A program made the translations under genes and the position numbers. Positions 30,101 through 45,100 of a stretch of 64,000 bases of DNA are shown piece after piece; position 1 is the stretch's first letter; each line of letters opens with the position of its first letter. The stretch comes from Eremophila alpestris peregrina (taxonomy: Eukaryota; Chordata; Aves; Passeriformes; Alaudidae), in assembly GCA_009792885.1 (NCBI GenBank), contig WMCF01000018.1, positions 276,890 through 340,889 on the forward strand, in the 5' to 3' direction. The notes beneath the pieces were generated by a model, which was not told the origin of the DNA, made no database searches, and saw nothing but the letters and a program-made list of their open reading frames with translations.

Positions 30101-33100
30101 TCCTTCTTAAAGACAAGACAGACTTTGTTCTATCACAATTTTAGCAACAACTTTTTTTTTTATGCTTATACTGAACACATTCCAGCATGAAGCATGAAGC
30201 TGTCCATACTGCATACTACAACTGACAGTTCTGAGTACTGGACTATGTCTGAGGTTTTATAAATATCAATTTATATTTATTGGCATTTAAGTTTCTCAGT
30301 ATTTGCAATGCTAATTCTCTTAGGTTAATATATTATACTAAAGGCTGATTTAGTGAGAAATGTCATTAAAATGATTTCATGTATTTATACTTTTATGCCA
30401 CATAGCTGGCTGCTCACACAACCCATGTTTACGGTTGTGTACCATCCAGCCTTTTGCCACTGGGTGACAGCCAAAGCATGAAAACAAAAGCCTTATTCAG
30501 GAAAAGAATTCCCTGCACTGCTATATGAATATCAAGTGAATTATGCAAATCAGAACAGGAGGAGCTTAATAAAACTCTCTGACCTCCCTTATGTAAAAGG
30601 AGGGAAATATGCTGAGAATCTTGAGGTAAATATCCTTGTAAGAGAACAGTAAGTGCAGCAAATACCGACCTCAACATTTAACTGAAACAATTCATCATGA
30701 AACTCAACAATCTTTTTAATTTGTACAGATCTACATCACAAAATCAAACACTGTCTTTTTCCTTGATTTTGCAAAGGAATAAGAAGGGAGAAAAGGGTTC
30801 AAAACTGTCTGAGTTCACTAAAGGAATGATGGAGAGGGACAAAAGAGATATACAATACAACTAATACTCTACTGCAAAAATATTAAGTTTATTTTTACTT
30901 CAGTAAATGTGCATGTTTCCTTTTAAAATAACTTTCTTTAATTTAGTCTATTTTTAATGACTTGAGAACAGAAGTAAAAAGAGAGGGTAACACATGGACC
31001 TATCATGCAGCACTTTAAAATGGTGCTTTGTAACTCTGAATTTCAACTTTAATAAAAATCAATTTACTAAAGTTTTTTTTTTCAAAATGCAAAAGCTTTA
31101 CATTCTATACATTTCCTTAATAGTTTTTATATGTATAGCAAATTTACAGTAGGCTGTAACTAACCCACACAGTTCTGTAAAAAGCAAGAAGTAAAAAGAA
31201 TTTTAAACCAGATTAGAATTGACTATATACGCATCAGAATAACAGAACTGTTTTTCAGTCTTTAAAATGCTATGAATATTAATAACTTACGCCATGTTTT
31301 CAGGTTCCATTGCACAGCCTTCCACTGCTTTGTTGACATTCACAAGCAGGGCACAATTAGTTTCAGTCAGTAACTTCACTATAGGTGCAATACCACCACA
31401 TCTGCGGATAGTGCCTCTGTTTTCCTGCTCTTGGCAACATTCTCCCAGTGCTCCAATAACATTTATAAGGACCTCTTCAGGCTGATCAGTAAGCAGTGTT
31501 ACCAAAGTTTCTACAGTTTTATATTCCTGAAATCTAAAAGACAGCAATAAATCCAAAGTTGTTATTTTCAGAATGTTACCACTAAAAGCTTAATTTTATA
31601 ATTAAAGGAGTATTGTAATTGAAGCACAAGTTTTAATTTCTGTATGCAAATCATCTTGCTGAAGAAATCCCAATACAGGTAAACCATTCCAATTGCTTAT
31701 TCTAAGTGTGACATACAGCCTAATTTCTTACTCTACCTTACTCTAGATTTCTAGTATTTAGTTGTCTAAGAACCTCCTGAGTATTTTGAGGTTTTTTTAA
31801 ACTTGACTTGAGGATGCAGCACTTACAAACAGCTGAAAACAAACCAGAAGTCTGGCAATTACTGTGCTATCCTTACTTCCAACAATTTTTCCTGCCATGT
31901 TAACAATAGCTAGAGTACTGTTGTACCTCCACCTCTCTGAACCACAGGCTTGCCCTTATTTTTCACTAAAAATGAGCCTTTAGAGAGATTACCCTGAGCA
32001 GTTCTACACTTAGTTCAGGCCTAATGCACTGCATTTCCCTGACGTCAGAACCACAGTTCTAGTACACTTCCATAGCACAATGTTAGGTTACAGTTTGTAA
32101 TTAAGAAAAAAAGTTGACAGAAATTTAACTTGACTGCTATATTAATACTTTTCTCATTCTTCATAGAACTTTTGATACTGAGAATAAAAAATAGGGTTTT
32201 TAAAATCTTGAAGGTCCTATCCTACAAAGAGATGTGTGCTAAACCTCAAAAGTTTCAGAACAGGATTTTTTCCTCAGTGCTGAAACCATCTTCTAAGTTT
32301 TTTGTTTGTTTGTTTTTTGTTTTGTTTTGTTTTGTTTTATTAAAAACTTAGGGGATTCTTAACACTTAACCAATACTGTATCTTCCTTTTATACATTTTC
32401 TGATACACCTTGACAGTTCCACGTGGTTTATCAAGCTAGATCTAACCTGTATATACTCTGATTATCAGAGAAAATTTCTCTGAGGGTACTGAGTTCTCAT
32501 TTGTGCTTTCCTCCCAGCCCCTAGCTTCTGGGAATGTCTAGCTACAAAAACTATTTTCCAGGAATCAGTGGCTCATGTGGCTCTTCTTTCATACCAAAAA
32601 ATACTAATATTTCTGAGAATTTTATGGCATAACTAGATGTTGCAATAAAAATTAATCTTTCCAAGATGGATTATCAGCAAAATAATTAAAGTAACTGAGA
32701 AATGAGAAACTTGTTTTTCATCATCCAAACCTTTGCTTGAAGAGAAATTTTCCTCTCTTTGTTCACTCTAATTTGGAAGTAGCCTTACAATTGTCTTTTT
32801 CAAGAGTAAACATCAACGGCACAAAAACCAGAGCAATAAAAATAAGCAAATAATTTTAAAAACCAGCAAAACAAAACTGATTTTTGCAGGCATTTCAAGT
32901 GCTTCACAGATGGAAGGATGTGAGCTGGCCCTGCAGTGTGGCAGAGCTGCTGGCTCGGGCCATCTTGTGTCCAGCAGCAGTACGGCTGCTCCCACGGCAG
33001 CCGCACCCGCCGCTACACAGGCACCTGCAGCAGCTCACTCTGAGTCAGCACAACCTCTCAGCAGGGAACTCCACGTACAGGAAACACTCTGGAGCACTTC

Positions 33101-36100
33101 AGAGATAATTAAGTGCCCCTGCAGGAGCCAGCAGGGTTTGTTAGTTCTAGCTTCGTGCCAGACTCAGGCTCATCCCTCCAGATCTCCTTAGGTGTTTTCA
33201 TATTATCCTCACTCCCTTTTCTTTAGTGCCCTCCCATCTTGAGTTTGGATAGGGTTTACTGCTTCAGACTCAGCACTACAAAACACGTGAATTCAGCTGG
33301 AGCTGTGCCGGGCTAGTAACCTTTGTGGAGCATCAAGCACTTGCCAAAGATATGTGAGTAGCCCAACAAAAATCTGTTTGCAGTTGGATAGAATTATTGG
33401 CTACAGCTATACTAATAAATAAAACAGGCTAGGGCTCAGTCTCTAGCCCTGAGGACAAGAAGCACAACATAGCATCCATATGGCTAAAATCTCTTATCCT
33501 CACAATGCAGGGTGGCCTCACCCATTCTGCCTAATGGGAACAATCTGTTGCCTGCACCGTTCCCAAGGAGTGTCTGGGCATTGTCTGGGAGAGCGTTTGC
33601 TGGCAAATTGTGTAAGGAGTTGTGCTGGCAGTTAAACAGTATGGATAATCCTAACATAGAGCCTGAAACCTGAAAGGTTTGGCCCTGTTTAGTTTACTAG
33701 CACAGAGAGAGCCATTCTGTCTGTCTCATCCCTGACTGATCCAAAATCAGGATACCTCTGCACAAACCCAAAGTCCACAGAAAAGAAGGATATGTCCATA
33801 TGAAAAGTCAGGTGCAATTAAGAATGCAAAAAAGCAGTAGGACAGCAGTAGAGGATGCAAAGACCATAGGTCTGTATACCAGCAGTTTGGGAACTCATTT
33901 AGGACAGTAAAAAGCCAAAATGTAAAACCTGGGAATCTTCCTAATTTTTACCCAGTCTTTATCTATCCTGTGTGCTCATCTGGCAAGGTGCACTAAGTTA
34001 GGGCAGCAGGAAAATGTTACCTCTTACCAACACTCTTTCTAACCTTTCTACGTGCTCTACATGCAGAGCAGCATAATTTCAGCAGGAAACCTAGCACATA
34101 TGTAGTGGAGCCAGCTTCCTTTTTTCAGGTAAGGTGGATGCTTTTGTTATATTAATTTTAGATGAGAGGGTAAAGTGCTCTCAATCATTAAGCTCCTTCA
34201 TGGATGGTGGAGAGTGACAACTCCTACTGTCACGTTCTCAGATAATTACTCAGAACCCTGGTACTAAGAGGTTGCTGGTACCCACAGCAGAACTCTCATC
34301 AGTTAATTCCATCCATTTAGAAGCTGGATCTCCAGACTAAGCAATTTTTCTGACCCCCTTCTGCAGTCAAGAAGAAAGGCATCTAGGCTAATTATCCTAG
34401 ACTTGCAGTATATTTCTAATTTGTATTAGATATCTACCCTACAATGAGATAATCTGGTCTCTTTCTCTCTTGATGTAAAACATTAAAGTTAAGTGTACTA
34501 AGTACTCTCTCCACCATACAGCAGTGATTCTGGCTTGTAAGTTACAGACAGGAGGGGAGATATCAGATATGGCCACGTGTCAAATGTTCAGTATGTGCTA
34601 GTACACCTCCTGACTCAGTGTCCTATAGCTTTACTAGAGGCACCTCTTGTCTCCATTAACTGTTAAGATTCTAGGAACTTAACACTGTCTCCATTCTACC
34701 CTGATGAGGTCAGGTGGCAATTTTTTAAGTAGCATAAAACCTAAGTCGAAAGCCCAAATGATTAAAAGGACTGATTTGAAGAATCATGACACAATAGTTT
34801 TGAAAACAATGGAGGCCCGTAAAATCAAAACATGATAATGTAATAAATGCTTGTAAAATTAAATTGTTACTTTAACACATTCTCTCTACTGATTGCACAT
34901 TTCCAGATTGCTCCTGTCACAGCTGCCAAAAGTTGTTTGTTTTCAGTGTTACCAAGCAGAACAGATAGTGGTTGTAGACCTTCATGTTTTCTAACCAGGT
35001 CACGTGTTTCTTCATCTTCTGCACACTATTAAAAAAAATACATATTAAACATGTATATTATGTAAAAATGTGTAAAATGATGTCTTCAAAAGCTAGCTGT
35101 ATTACATTGTAACTAGTAAAAGCTGAGAAGTAAACATAAATATTGTATTCAAGTATCTGAATATGCTAACAACTCACTAAGAGAGTTTGACAGTGAACTG
35201 CTCCTGTATATGCAGCAGTGCTGTTACTGTCACATTGTCCACTTTAGGAGCAAACAAACAAAAAACCCAAAGCAGCTCTATGCACAGTATGCCTCACCTC
35301 TCTCCAATGGTTATCTGTGCAACTTAATGCTTGCACACAAGAAGAGCAAGTAGGAACCTAATTATAATACTAAATACGTAGCTAAAATATTTACAACACT
35401 TCAATAATCTTTTACACATTAGAGAAATAATGAAATTAAGAAAATTTAAAACTGACAATGACATTAAAACAAAGGGCTAATCCTGTTATGATCCACTGAT
35501 TATAATACAATTACCTTAAATATGGCACTTGCACAATGCGTCTGGAGCTCCTCGTGTTCACTACTCAGATTTTTCACAAGGTTCTCAATCATGCCTTCTG
35601 TCCTTATTGCAAGTCTGTAACTTGGCTAAAAAGATAAACTGTACCTTTTAAATCCTGCATATTAACAGTTAAAAGGTCACAAAAATAACACGATGCTACA
35701 ATTATAGGGTTTGATATTGAGAACCCTTGTACTTTATGTAAGCACAAGTCGTCATTGCCTTGAAAATACTACGGATGATCTCAGAGGTAAGCAAATACAG
35801 ACATTCTCTGCAGTGCTCTTCAAATCACCTGTAAAATGAGGTACTGCACTGCCTATCTTGTAGCCACTTGGCTTACGCAGAATGCAGAGTATTCTGAAAG
35901 GTGTCCAGACTCCCTGCTCAGACCCAAGAAAGCAAAAGATGCTTCAGAATGGGATCAAGAAGTACCCACTCACTTCATCGAGAACCAGCAGCCAAAACAA
36001 CAGATCTATTCCTAAAACAAGGTTAGAAAAACATGTTCTTAGAATTAACACTTTTTAGTGGTATTTTCATCCAAATTTTAACCTACAGGCATTGTAACAG

Positions 36101-39100
36101 GGGATCATTTTTTAAGTGGGGGAAACATCTGTGTAAGAAATGCATTTAGTGTTCCTTCCAAGTTAGGTCGTATAAGAAACACTAAAAAAATGACACCTTC
36201 TCAATATATACTTACTGACCCTAAATCCTGCCAGCTTTATGTCTCATGGAACATGCATTAATTTGTGTAATTCAAGAAGCTAATTTTTAAAAGACAAAGT
36301 GTTTAATAATGTAAAATCTCTTGCAAAAATATGTCTTGTGTGCCTCAAATTCACCAAGACAAATTAGGTATCTATTTTTAATCTGAAATGCAATGGTTCA
36401 AATGAAGACACAGAATCATAAACAAATAGGATCATTCATGTTGGAAAAGACCTTTAAGATCACTAAGTCCCATCATTATCCCAGCACTGCCAAGTCCACC
36501 ACTAAACTGCATCCCTAAGTACCACATCTGCACATCTTTTAAGTAACTCCAGGGATGGTGACTCAATCATTCCCCTGAGCAGTGTGTTCCAGTGCTTGAC
36601 AACTGTTTTGCTGAAGAAATTTTTCCTAATATTTAATCTAAACCACTCCTGATTCAACCTGAGGCGATTTCCTCTGATCTTATTGCTTTTTACCTCACCT
36701 GGCTCCAACTTTTTTTCAGGTAGTTGGAGTGAGTGATCAGGTCCCCTCTTGAGCCTCCTTCTCTCCAGGCTAAACACCTCCAGCTCCCTCAGCTACTCCT
36801 CACCAGCCTTGTGCTCCAGACCCTTCCCAATACCACTGCACTTCTCTGGACACACTCCAGCACCTCAATGCCCTTCCTGAACTGAGGGACCCAGAACTGA
36901 GCACAGGATTTGTGCAGTACCTAGCACAGGAGGATGATCACTGCTCTGTTCCTGCTGGGCACATTGCTGCTGATACAGGCAAGGATGCCACTGGCCTTCT
37001 TGTCCACCTGGGCACTTGCTGGCTCATGTTCAGCCCACCAGGTCTTTTTCTACCATGCAGTTTTCCAGTCACTCCATCCCTAACCTGTAGTACTGCAGGG
37101 ATTGATGTGATCCAGGTGCAGGACTGTCACTTGGCCCTGTTAAAGCTCGTACCACTGGCCTTGGCGCATGGATCCAGCCTGTCCAGACCCTTCTGCAGAG
37201 CCTTCCTGCCCTCCAGCAGATCAGCACTCCCACCCTTGGTGTGTCTGCAAACAGTGAGCATGTTGAGGGTGCCCTCGATCCCCTGAACCAGGTCATTCAG
37301 AAAGATAGTAAACAGAACAGTCCCACCAGTGTAATCCCTTACATAGCCATGGTAAAAAATATTTGTATTCAAATTTAAAGACTGAACATACTCAAAGCTG
37401 CAAAATGTGCTACAGAAATCTGTGGGAAAATCACATATATTCCTTTCTTCTATTTGCAGTGGATCAGACCTAATGCACAAGGACACAGTAAAATCACTCT
37501 GCCCTGCACTGCCTTGGATCTTCTTGGTCACACCTGCAGGTTAGTTTTGTAGAATTTAAATGCATTGATTAATCAGAACACAACACCTTAGGTTGCCAAA
37601 TCTATAAAGTATGATGGAAAAAAAAGAAACATGTTAAGGCTTTCATTTTTAAAATTTTCTTTCATGTATAACTCCAAACCTTTCAAATAAAAAAAAAAAA
37701 TATGTGGCTTTTACTTCAGTCTAAGTTGTGACCTTCTCAAAACCATTTTGATTACAGAAAGCATCTAATTCCTGATGGGATAACTGACCTGATTTAAGTG
37801 ACTGTAGAATGTCGTATTTCCTTTTAGTGGTGAATTTCTTTAATGCTTAGAAATAACTTTGCTGTATGTGTTTACTCACCTCTGAGGCACATTCTTGTAG
37901 TGTCCCCACTATTGGGATTAAGATGTTTGAGTGTGAGCATTTGAGCCATCTAGCCAGCAATGGAATGCCACCAGCTTTACGGATTGCCTTCTTGTTTTTG
38001 GTGCTTTTGCTGCAGCTCCAGAGTGCCAAAGCCCCACAACGTGCTGTTTCGGTGTCTTTAGCAGGGCATGATGATCCCACTGAAATAGATTCCAACAGCT
38101 CAACCTAAAAAAAAATACCAATTTCTTAATACCTACAGGAAACTTCAGTATCATGCTGCTTTCTAATTATGGTACACACTACAATTAATCACATTTACAA
38201 CACATGGTGCATTTTTTTGAACAAAAATATGCATATGACAAGGGTACAAATATTAATGTCTGCTTACCAATCTCTTGATTCCTCCATGTTGCCTTACTGT
38301 TTTTCGTGCTCGTTTAAATCTAGCAACATTGGCAATTGTTTCAGCTGCCAAACATTTAAGATCGCTATCTGGAGAGTCCAGTATTTTCACCATGATCTCT
38401 AAGCCTCCAAGATCTGCAATTGCATGTCTGATCAATATATTTTGACTAATTTCCTTCAGGATTTTTAATGAACCAGTCTAAATAACAGGAAACGATAGAA
38501 GTTAAACATTATTTAGGTATACAAAAATATTAGCGCTACTTAAAATGATGGGTTATTTAATTTTTTCTTTATATTAATCTAAAAAATCTATATAAAAATA
38601 AATAAAATATATTTAAACATTCTAAAAAATTTGAAGAAAACAAGAAAATAAAGAAATGAGAAATCCAATTTCTTTACACTAACTTTGAAACTCAAAAAAC
38701 CATTTTAATGGAAAAGGCATATTCATTGCTCTTTTTGACAAAAGCTCATTACCTGACATTTTATTTCTTCTGTATCAAGTAAATTAATTAACACTTCAAG
38801 ACATCCAGTGTCTTTGATGGCCAGCTGACACGCTTCTTGAGACAGATTGAAATCTCTCATTGAACACAGTGCAATTAAAGTAGCTGTTGGATCACCTCCC
38901 TAAAATAAAGCAAGTAATTAACAAATGTGTAAAGTGCATTTAGTATTAAACTCAATCGCTTCTAGTCGTGCTAGTAAAACTACTACTAAAGAAGAAACAT
39001 GTTAAGACTATTTTGACTCCATGGTATTCAATAATGCAAACATAGTAATTACAGGAATTATTGATAAAGTCTGTGAATGGCAAAGAGATTCAAATGAATA

Positions 39101-42100
39101 AACAGCTCAGGTGGACAATGACTGACATGGCTTGCTGTGAACAGACCAGATTAAAGGTTTTTCGAAATGATAAACTCTATTTCAGTCACTGCAACTAGAC
39201 TTAAAGAAAGAAAAAAAAAAATCAAAGAACACAACACAGAAAGTTAAACCATATGACAGTGGATTCTTTGAAACCTGTAATATAGGTTTACTGTCAATAA
39301 AATCAGGGATGAACTGACTTGCATGGAAATTAGGAGAGCTGAGCTGTAGCTGCAACAGAAGCTGGAGTGAACATTGCCAGCTGGTACTAATGTGGAAGTT
39401 ATAACTTAAAGTACCTAGTAAATCAAACTACAGCATCCACCTCCTGCATTCCAGGGAAGCTTTGGCTCTATTCCTGATCTGAACTGTGCTGCCCAAGCCC
39501 ATCTCTTTTAAATGAGAGTTTTGAGTCTGTAAAGAATTTTTGCTCAACCCTTCCCAGAGGAAAGTGTTCTGCTAAATTCGGGACATCAGAATTAAACACA
39601 GAATATTACAAAACTGAGTAGTTTGCAAATATAAAACAGGTAGATCTAACAAAACCAGAACTTTTGAAGCGTATTTCTTAAAAGTAAACAGAAACAGTAA
39701 GACAAATATAATACAAAAGAAATTTAAATTTAACATGCTCTTCAAGTTGTTATAAACGTAGTAAAGAATCCCATGTGGGAAAATACATCCAAAAAGAATG
39801 AGAACTATTTCACAAAGTTTCAGACCAGTAGTTTACATCAGACAAAACACTTCTGCTAACCAATGAAGTATATATTCATAATGCTTCATAACTTTTACCT
39901 AAATTTCTTGTAAAAACAGATACCACAAAATTACCCCACAGAAGGGGTTAAATGTAAAGGTAATTTTTAAACATGTGTATAGTGTCCTAAAGGAAGATGC
40001 CCACAATTTTTTTACAAGTATCTTTTTTGATCATTATCATCTTGATTTCAGAAGAATGATATATGTCTTGCTTTAATAGCATATTTTCATCTACTTTGAA
40101 AATAAGTACAAAATAATGTGGCAATTTCTCAAATGTTTTCCTAGAGAAATCAGTTTATCCACACATATAAAATTCTAAATTATTTTTTTAAAAATCCCTA
40201 CGATATGATTACAAAACTACAAAGAATATTCTGCAGCTCATAAAAACTAACAGCTGTCCTTTCATGAAATCTGTGGCCTTCTAACATAGATAGATCAGAC
40301 TTTGATATTTGCTTTGTCTGAGAAAAAAATTTGCAACAGGTATTCTAAAAGAAAACTTGTGTTTTATAACTTTACATAACTGCTAACCTGAAAAGTGATG
40401 TCTCTCCTTCTGAGGACTGTTTCTCCCACAGTGAAACTGCATTTATACATAACATAGTAATCCATAATTCCCTTATCTTCCACATACAATGGTTGGCATA
40501 TGATATTTAATATGGACCAGGTTTTTAAAAAATAAACAACTTTTAATTTTCTTATACTGAACAGAAGTTACAACTGTATATTATATATACATATATGCAT
40601 TTCATTTTTTCAGCTTCAAAAATGAACACACCACTTTAAGTGTTTTTAATGTAAAACCACAATAAAATATTTTTCATATGTGCTGAAGCATCAGTTCTAC
40701 AAAATAAGAAATACTGCTGATGGTTTCAACAATTATTTTTTGTTTCTTGAAGTTATCATTACAGTAAATCTTGCAGTAGTTACAGCATAGATTTTAACAT
40801 TCATGGAAATAGTTACCTCTCCATTAAGTTGACATAAAATCTGCATCATGTTGTTACACCATTTGAAATCTGATATGTTGGAAGCAAAATAGACTCTACT
40901 GGTGGATCAACAGTCAATTTTAAGGCTTGAAATTAAACACAGACTTCGTTAAAAATGTGCCTTTCTTCCTGTATATTGGTATAACATATATATCCATGAA
41001 AATAATTCATCATGTTACACCATCAGTAAAACATCTTCTTGCACTACAAGGTCTCTGTTACAATATGAAAGCTCACAAGTGAGAATAACTGAGAATTACA
41101 GAACTACTGACAAGATCAAAAAAGAAGGAAAATAAAAGAAAAACACAAGCAAATACAGACACAACCTAAAGTGCAGTTACCAAGGATCACACAAGTTCAA
41201 ACCATAATTTTTTTTGGACTCTGTAAAAATCAAGAGGAAAAACCCCATTAGCCAACAGCAAGCTTTAAACATATAGAACAAAGAAAGCAAAAGCATTAGG
41301 GTCTTTTTCATGCATTAGACTTTACTAAATTCTGCTAAAGGTTACTTAATGTCTCTGACAGTGCAGTGAACACTCTGGCTGTGTTAAGGACATAACTAGT
41401 CAGTAAGTTCTTAGATAACTTAGATGTTTTCATACTAGATGAGCTCAATGGACTGCTCTATGGTACTGAAAGAACTGGCCATGATTAGTTTGCAGAACTG
41501 TAGGAAGAAATCTGTTGTTAGCAATAGGACACAGCACTGATATTATCTATCAATATCACAGCATTGCCAAACCAAAAAAAGCAAAGTTTACAGAGAGTCT
41601 CACAACCAGATTTGTGACCTGCAAGATATGAGAAATCCTCATTCTTTGGTTTGGCACTGCTGAAATTTAAGTACTGCATTCATTCTAGGTATTCTGCTTC
41701 AAAAAAGATACTGAGAAAGGTGGTAAAGACCATAGGATGCCAAAATTATGATCTCCACAGAAAAACTGAAGGAACTGGAACTGTTTAGTCTGAAGAAGAC
41801 AATAGGAAGGTAGTTTAAAGAACACCTTCAATGCCAGTCATCTGTTCTCCAGGTCCAGACAAGAAATAATGGGGTTTAATGGCATCAGAGTTGATCTACA
41901 CTTGGCTAAAAAAAAAAACTCAACAAAACCTACTTTAATAGTAAGAATATTTGATTTCTTGAATTGAACACATTGCTTACAGCAGCCATGGAATCTCCAT
42001 GACAGGAAAGAAAAGGTAGAGAAATATTTGTCCAGAAGATGGACAAAGAATTGATGCTGTTTTGGAGGCAAACAGATGAAGTCAATGACTTCCTACATTC

Positions 42101-45100
42101 TTCTCTAGTACTGTTTTCTGTTATTTACTATCATTAAATTTCATAAATAATGAATGTTTTTTATATTTACTTCTTTTCTTCAAAAAAATTATTAACTCAT
42201 AATAGGTAATATGATCATAGATACAGATAATTGATAACAAAATATACAGGTTTAAGTTTCAATAGCACAAGTCCAATCCCAATTAAACCATTCCTAGTCA
42301 ACAAGAAGCTTTAATTTTTTAATTGATTATGTCAGTTCAGCAGGCTAGGAAAGAAAGATACAAAATTTACTCTGGAGTCAACCCTTTCAAATGAAACCTA
42401 AAGGCATTATAGGAGTACAAGTAAAAAAACTATTAATAGGATTATAAAGAATATTATTCCAAATGCATTGCCCAATTTGTAGCAAAATGAAAATATATGA
42501 ATGCAAATACATAAACATTACAATCAAGTGCAGTTTCCCAAGAGAAAGCAAAAAACTTAAGTAAAATGAAAATTATACAGTTTTTGGCTCACAAATATCT
42601 CTAAAAATACAGTACCTATTTGAAGGGAGTTTAATTGATTTATTTAATTTTCTTTAGGATTTAGAATGAACATGAGTGATTGCTACCAAAAAATGAAATA
42701 TTGTTTTACTCTGCCTGGCAATGTCAAAGATGGTGGTTTTTTACTGTTTAGACCAATGGCTGAAATTTATTTTGCCAGAGCAAAGGTGCATTTTCTCTAT
42801 TATATAAAGTAAATCCTGGATAAGTAGTTAAATGTGCATGTGTGTGATAACAAGCCTATGGCTGAATAACAGGGGAAAAATTGCTGTTTGTGGGCAGTTT
42901 TGTCATTCATCTGTATAACACTTCAGTTTTGGTTATGAGCATATATAACCTGAATGGCAATTACAATATACTTGACAAAATTAAGACCAAACATACCAAG
43001 TCAACATATTTTTAAAACATACTGAACAAACAAAATAGCATAATGTGATAGCCCAAAAAAAGTACATTAAATTATTGTTGTACCAGACTTTTAAAATTAA
43101 AATTCATTAATGGAACAAAAAAAATCCTAGGGAAAAATCCCCACTGCTTAATTGGAATTGGAACCCAAAGCAATATTGTCATTTTTATAAAACAAGAAAT
43201 CTAAAACAAATAGTAAAGTATGAAACAGAATTCTTAGTTTAAATGTTTGTGATTTTTTTATTTTCTGTTGAACTTTATTCTCTTAAATCACAGAGAATTT
43301 TTTGTAATTTTCTGCTAGAAAATAACATCTAAATAAATATTGATAAAGCTTAATGAAAGACTGAGTTTTGCAGTATAGAATACATAATATGCTTCAGCAA
43401 GGCAATTTTTCTATGCTAGTGAATCTCTAAACACTCTGAGTTTTGTCATGGTTTAAATACTAGTTCCAATTTTTCATCTTAGTTTATAAAACATACAAGC
43501 TGCAGCTTGTTAAGACGTGAGTTATGGACAAGTATAACTGAGTTATGGAATAATTCCCTGACCCACTTCCTGAATCTCCTGGCGTCCTTTAGCTCCAGCC
43601 TGGCAGTATGTAAACCATACAGATTAATATAAGTAAAGCCAGTGGAAAATCACAGGCATCACAATGTTGCAAAACATTCACACTGGACTACAACAATGCA
43701 CAGAAGCTGCACTGTTTTAGTTGCAGATTAATACTTTGACCCTGACCCTCCACAGTGGCAGCAGTGACATGTGTGTCATGACCCAGATACAGTGAGTTTA
43801 AATTGTCGTATTTTATGAAATTGAAAATAAATGAATTTCCAAACAAAAGAATGGCTATTATTTTTTGAGTGAACCAGGAGGTTTTGTTAGGCAAGCATTG
43901 ATTCCCTCTTGAAAACTCATCCTAGACATGTATCCATTCTGTTAGCTTTCCTTTTCTGATTCATAGAAATCAGATTCTACTATAGAGGAGGTAAGAGTCT
44001 TACAGTTCATGTGCAAACATATGAACTTTTACTTCCTTGGACTGGGAATAATAGAATATTTTCCTAGTAACTTCTTAAACCTCAAACTTGGAAAGAAGTG
44101 AAATGGTGACCCCAAAACCACAGAAAACCTGGCCAAGATAATATATAATATCTTAACAGTGCAAGTTTATCTTCTACTCCGTTGTAAAATTTTCAGTTTA
44201 GGAGTGTATTTCTTCCCCAGATGCATCTGGACAATTTTGTAAGGACACTTCATCTGAGAAAAATAAAGCATATATGTGTTTTAAAAGAACATGTAGAAAT
44301 TCAAAGCAAATATGATTGAATGAGAAAGGGAAAAGGGTCTAGGATAAAATTTAAAAAAGAAAAAGCCCTGCACAAACAGCACTACTGTTAACAGTAATTT
44401 AACATTGTAAACACTGACTTGGAGATGAGACATTTCAACTTAAAACCATCACAGCTGTCCATAACACAGATGTGCTACTGACCTTGTGTGACAGTGTTAG
44501 ACCTGCCTAAGCAATTCTGACTTTGCCTAGTACTTGGCTCAGAAAGAGGATAAAAGCCTTAATGCTATTACAGCCATTTTAATTTTATGTATCCAACTCA
44601 TTTAGGAAACCAGCGGATGTGAACGTGAGGAGAAAAGTTAATGAGGATGAACTAGGAAGGACTGTTGCCCCTGCAGACTGCAGGAGAGCCTGCATAGGCT
44701 TGAAGCGTTATAAGCACTCAACACACAGAAGAGGCAGTGTCATTTGAAACTAGCCGAAAGAGTTTTCGCAAGGAAAACCAAATTATAGCAATAGTTTATG
44801 AAAAACTAAGAGACAGGTGTTCTCTGGAGAAATAAAACAAACTTAGAAATGGAGCTTAGTGCGAGCATAGGAAAAACAAATATAGGTGAAGACATGGCTG
44901 AAGCACAGGCGTGCTTCAGGAATAACAGTGTGTGGAGTGAGCCGTGATTAAACTGGGCCTACATCAATGTGGAACACTTAAACACAACGCAGAATGTTGT
45001 TCTCACTACTTAAAACTCTTGCTACCTTTCAGACACAGTCACATTCTAATTATTTAGGAAACATAACAATTTGATTACCTACTTCATGAATATAAAATCT

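Noticed and set aside
34847..35032. Plus-strand open frame over ODAD2 exon 10
   Set aside because: Antisense shadow; splice signals and protein similarity are on the minus strand.
36912..37286. 124-codon plus-strand open frame
   Set aside because: It lies on the antisense strand of the CR1 reverse-transcriptase remnant; the family similarity is on the minus strand.
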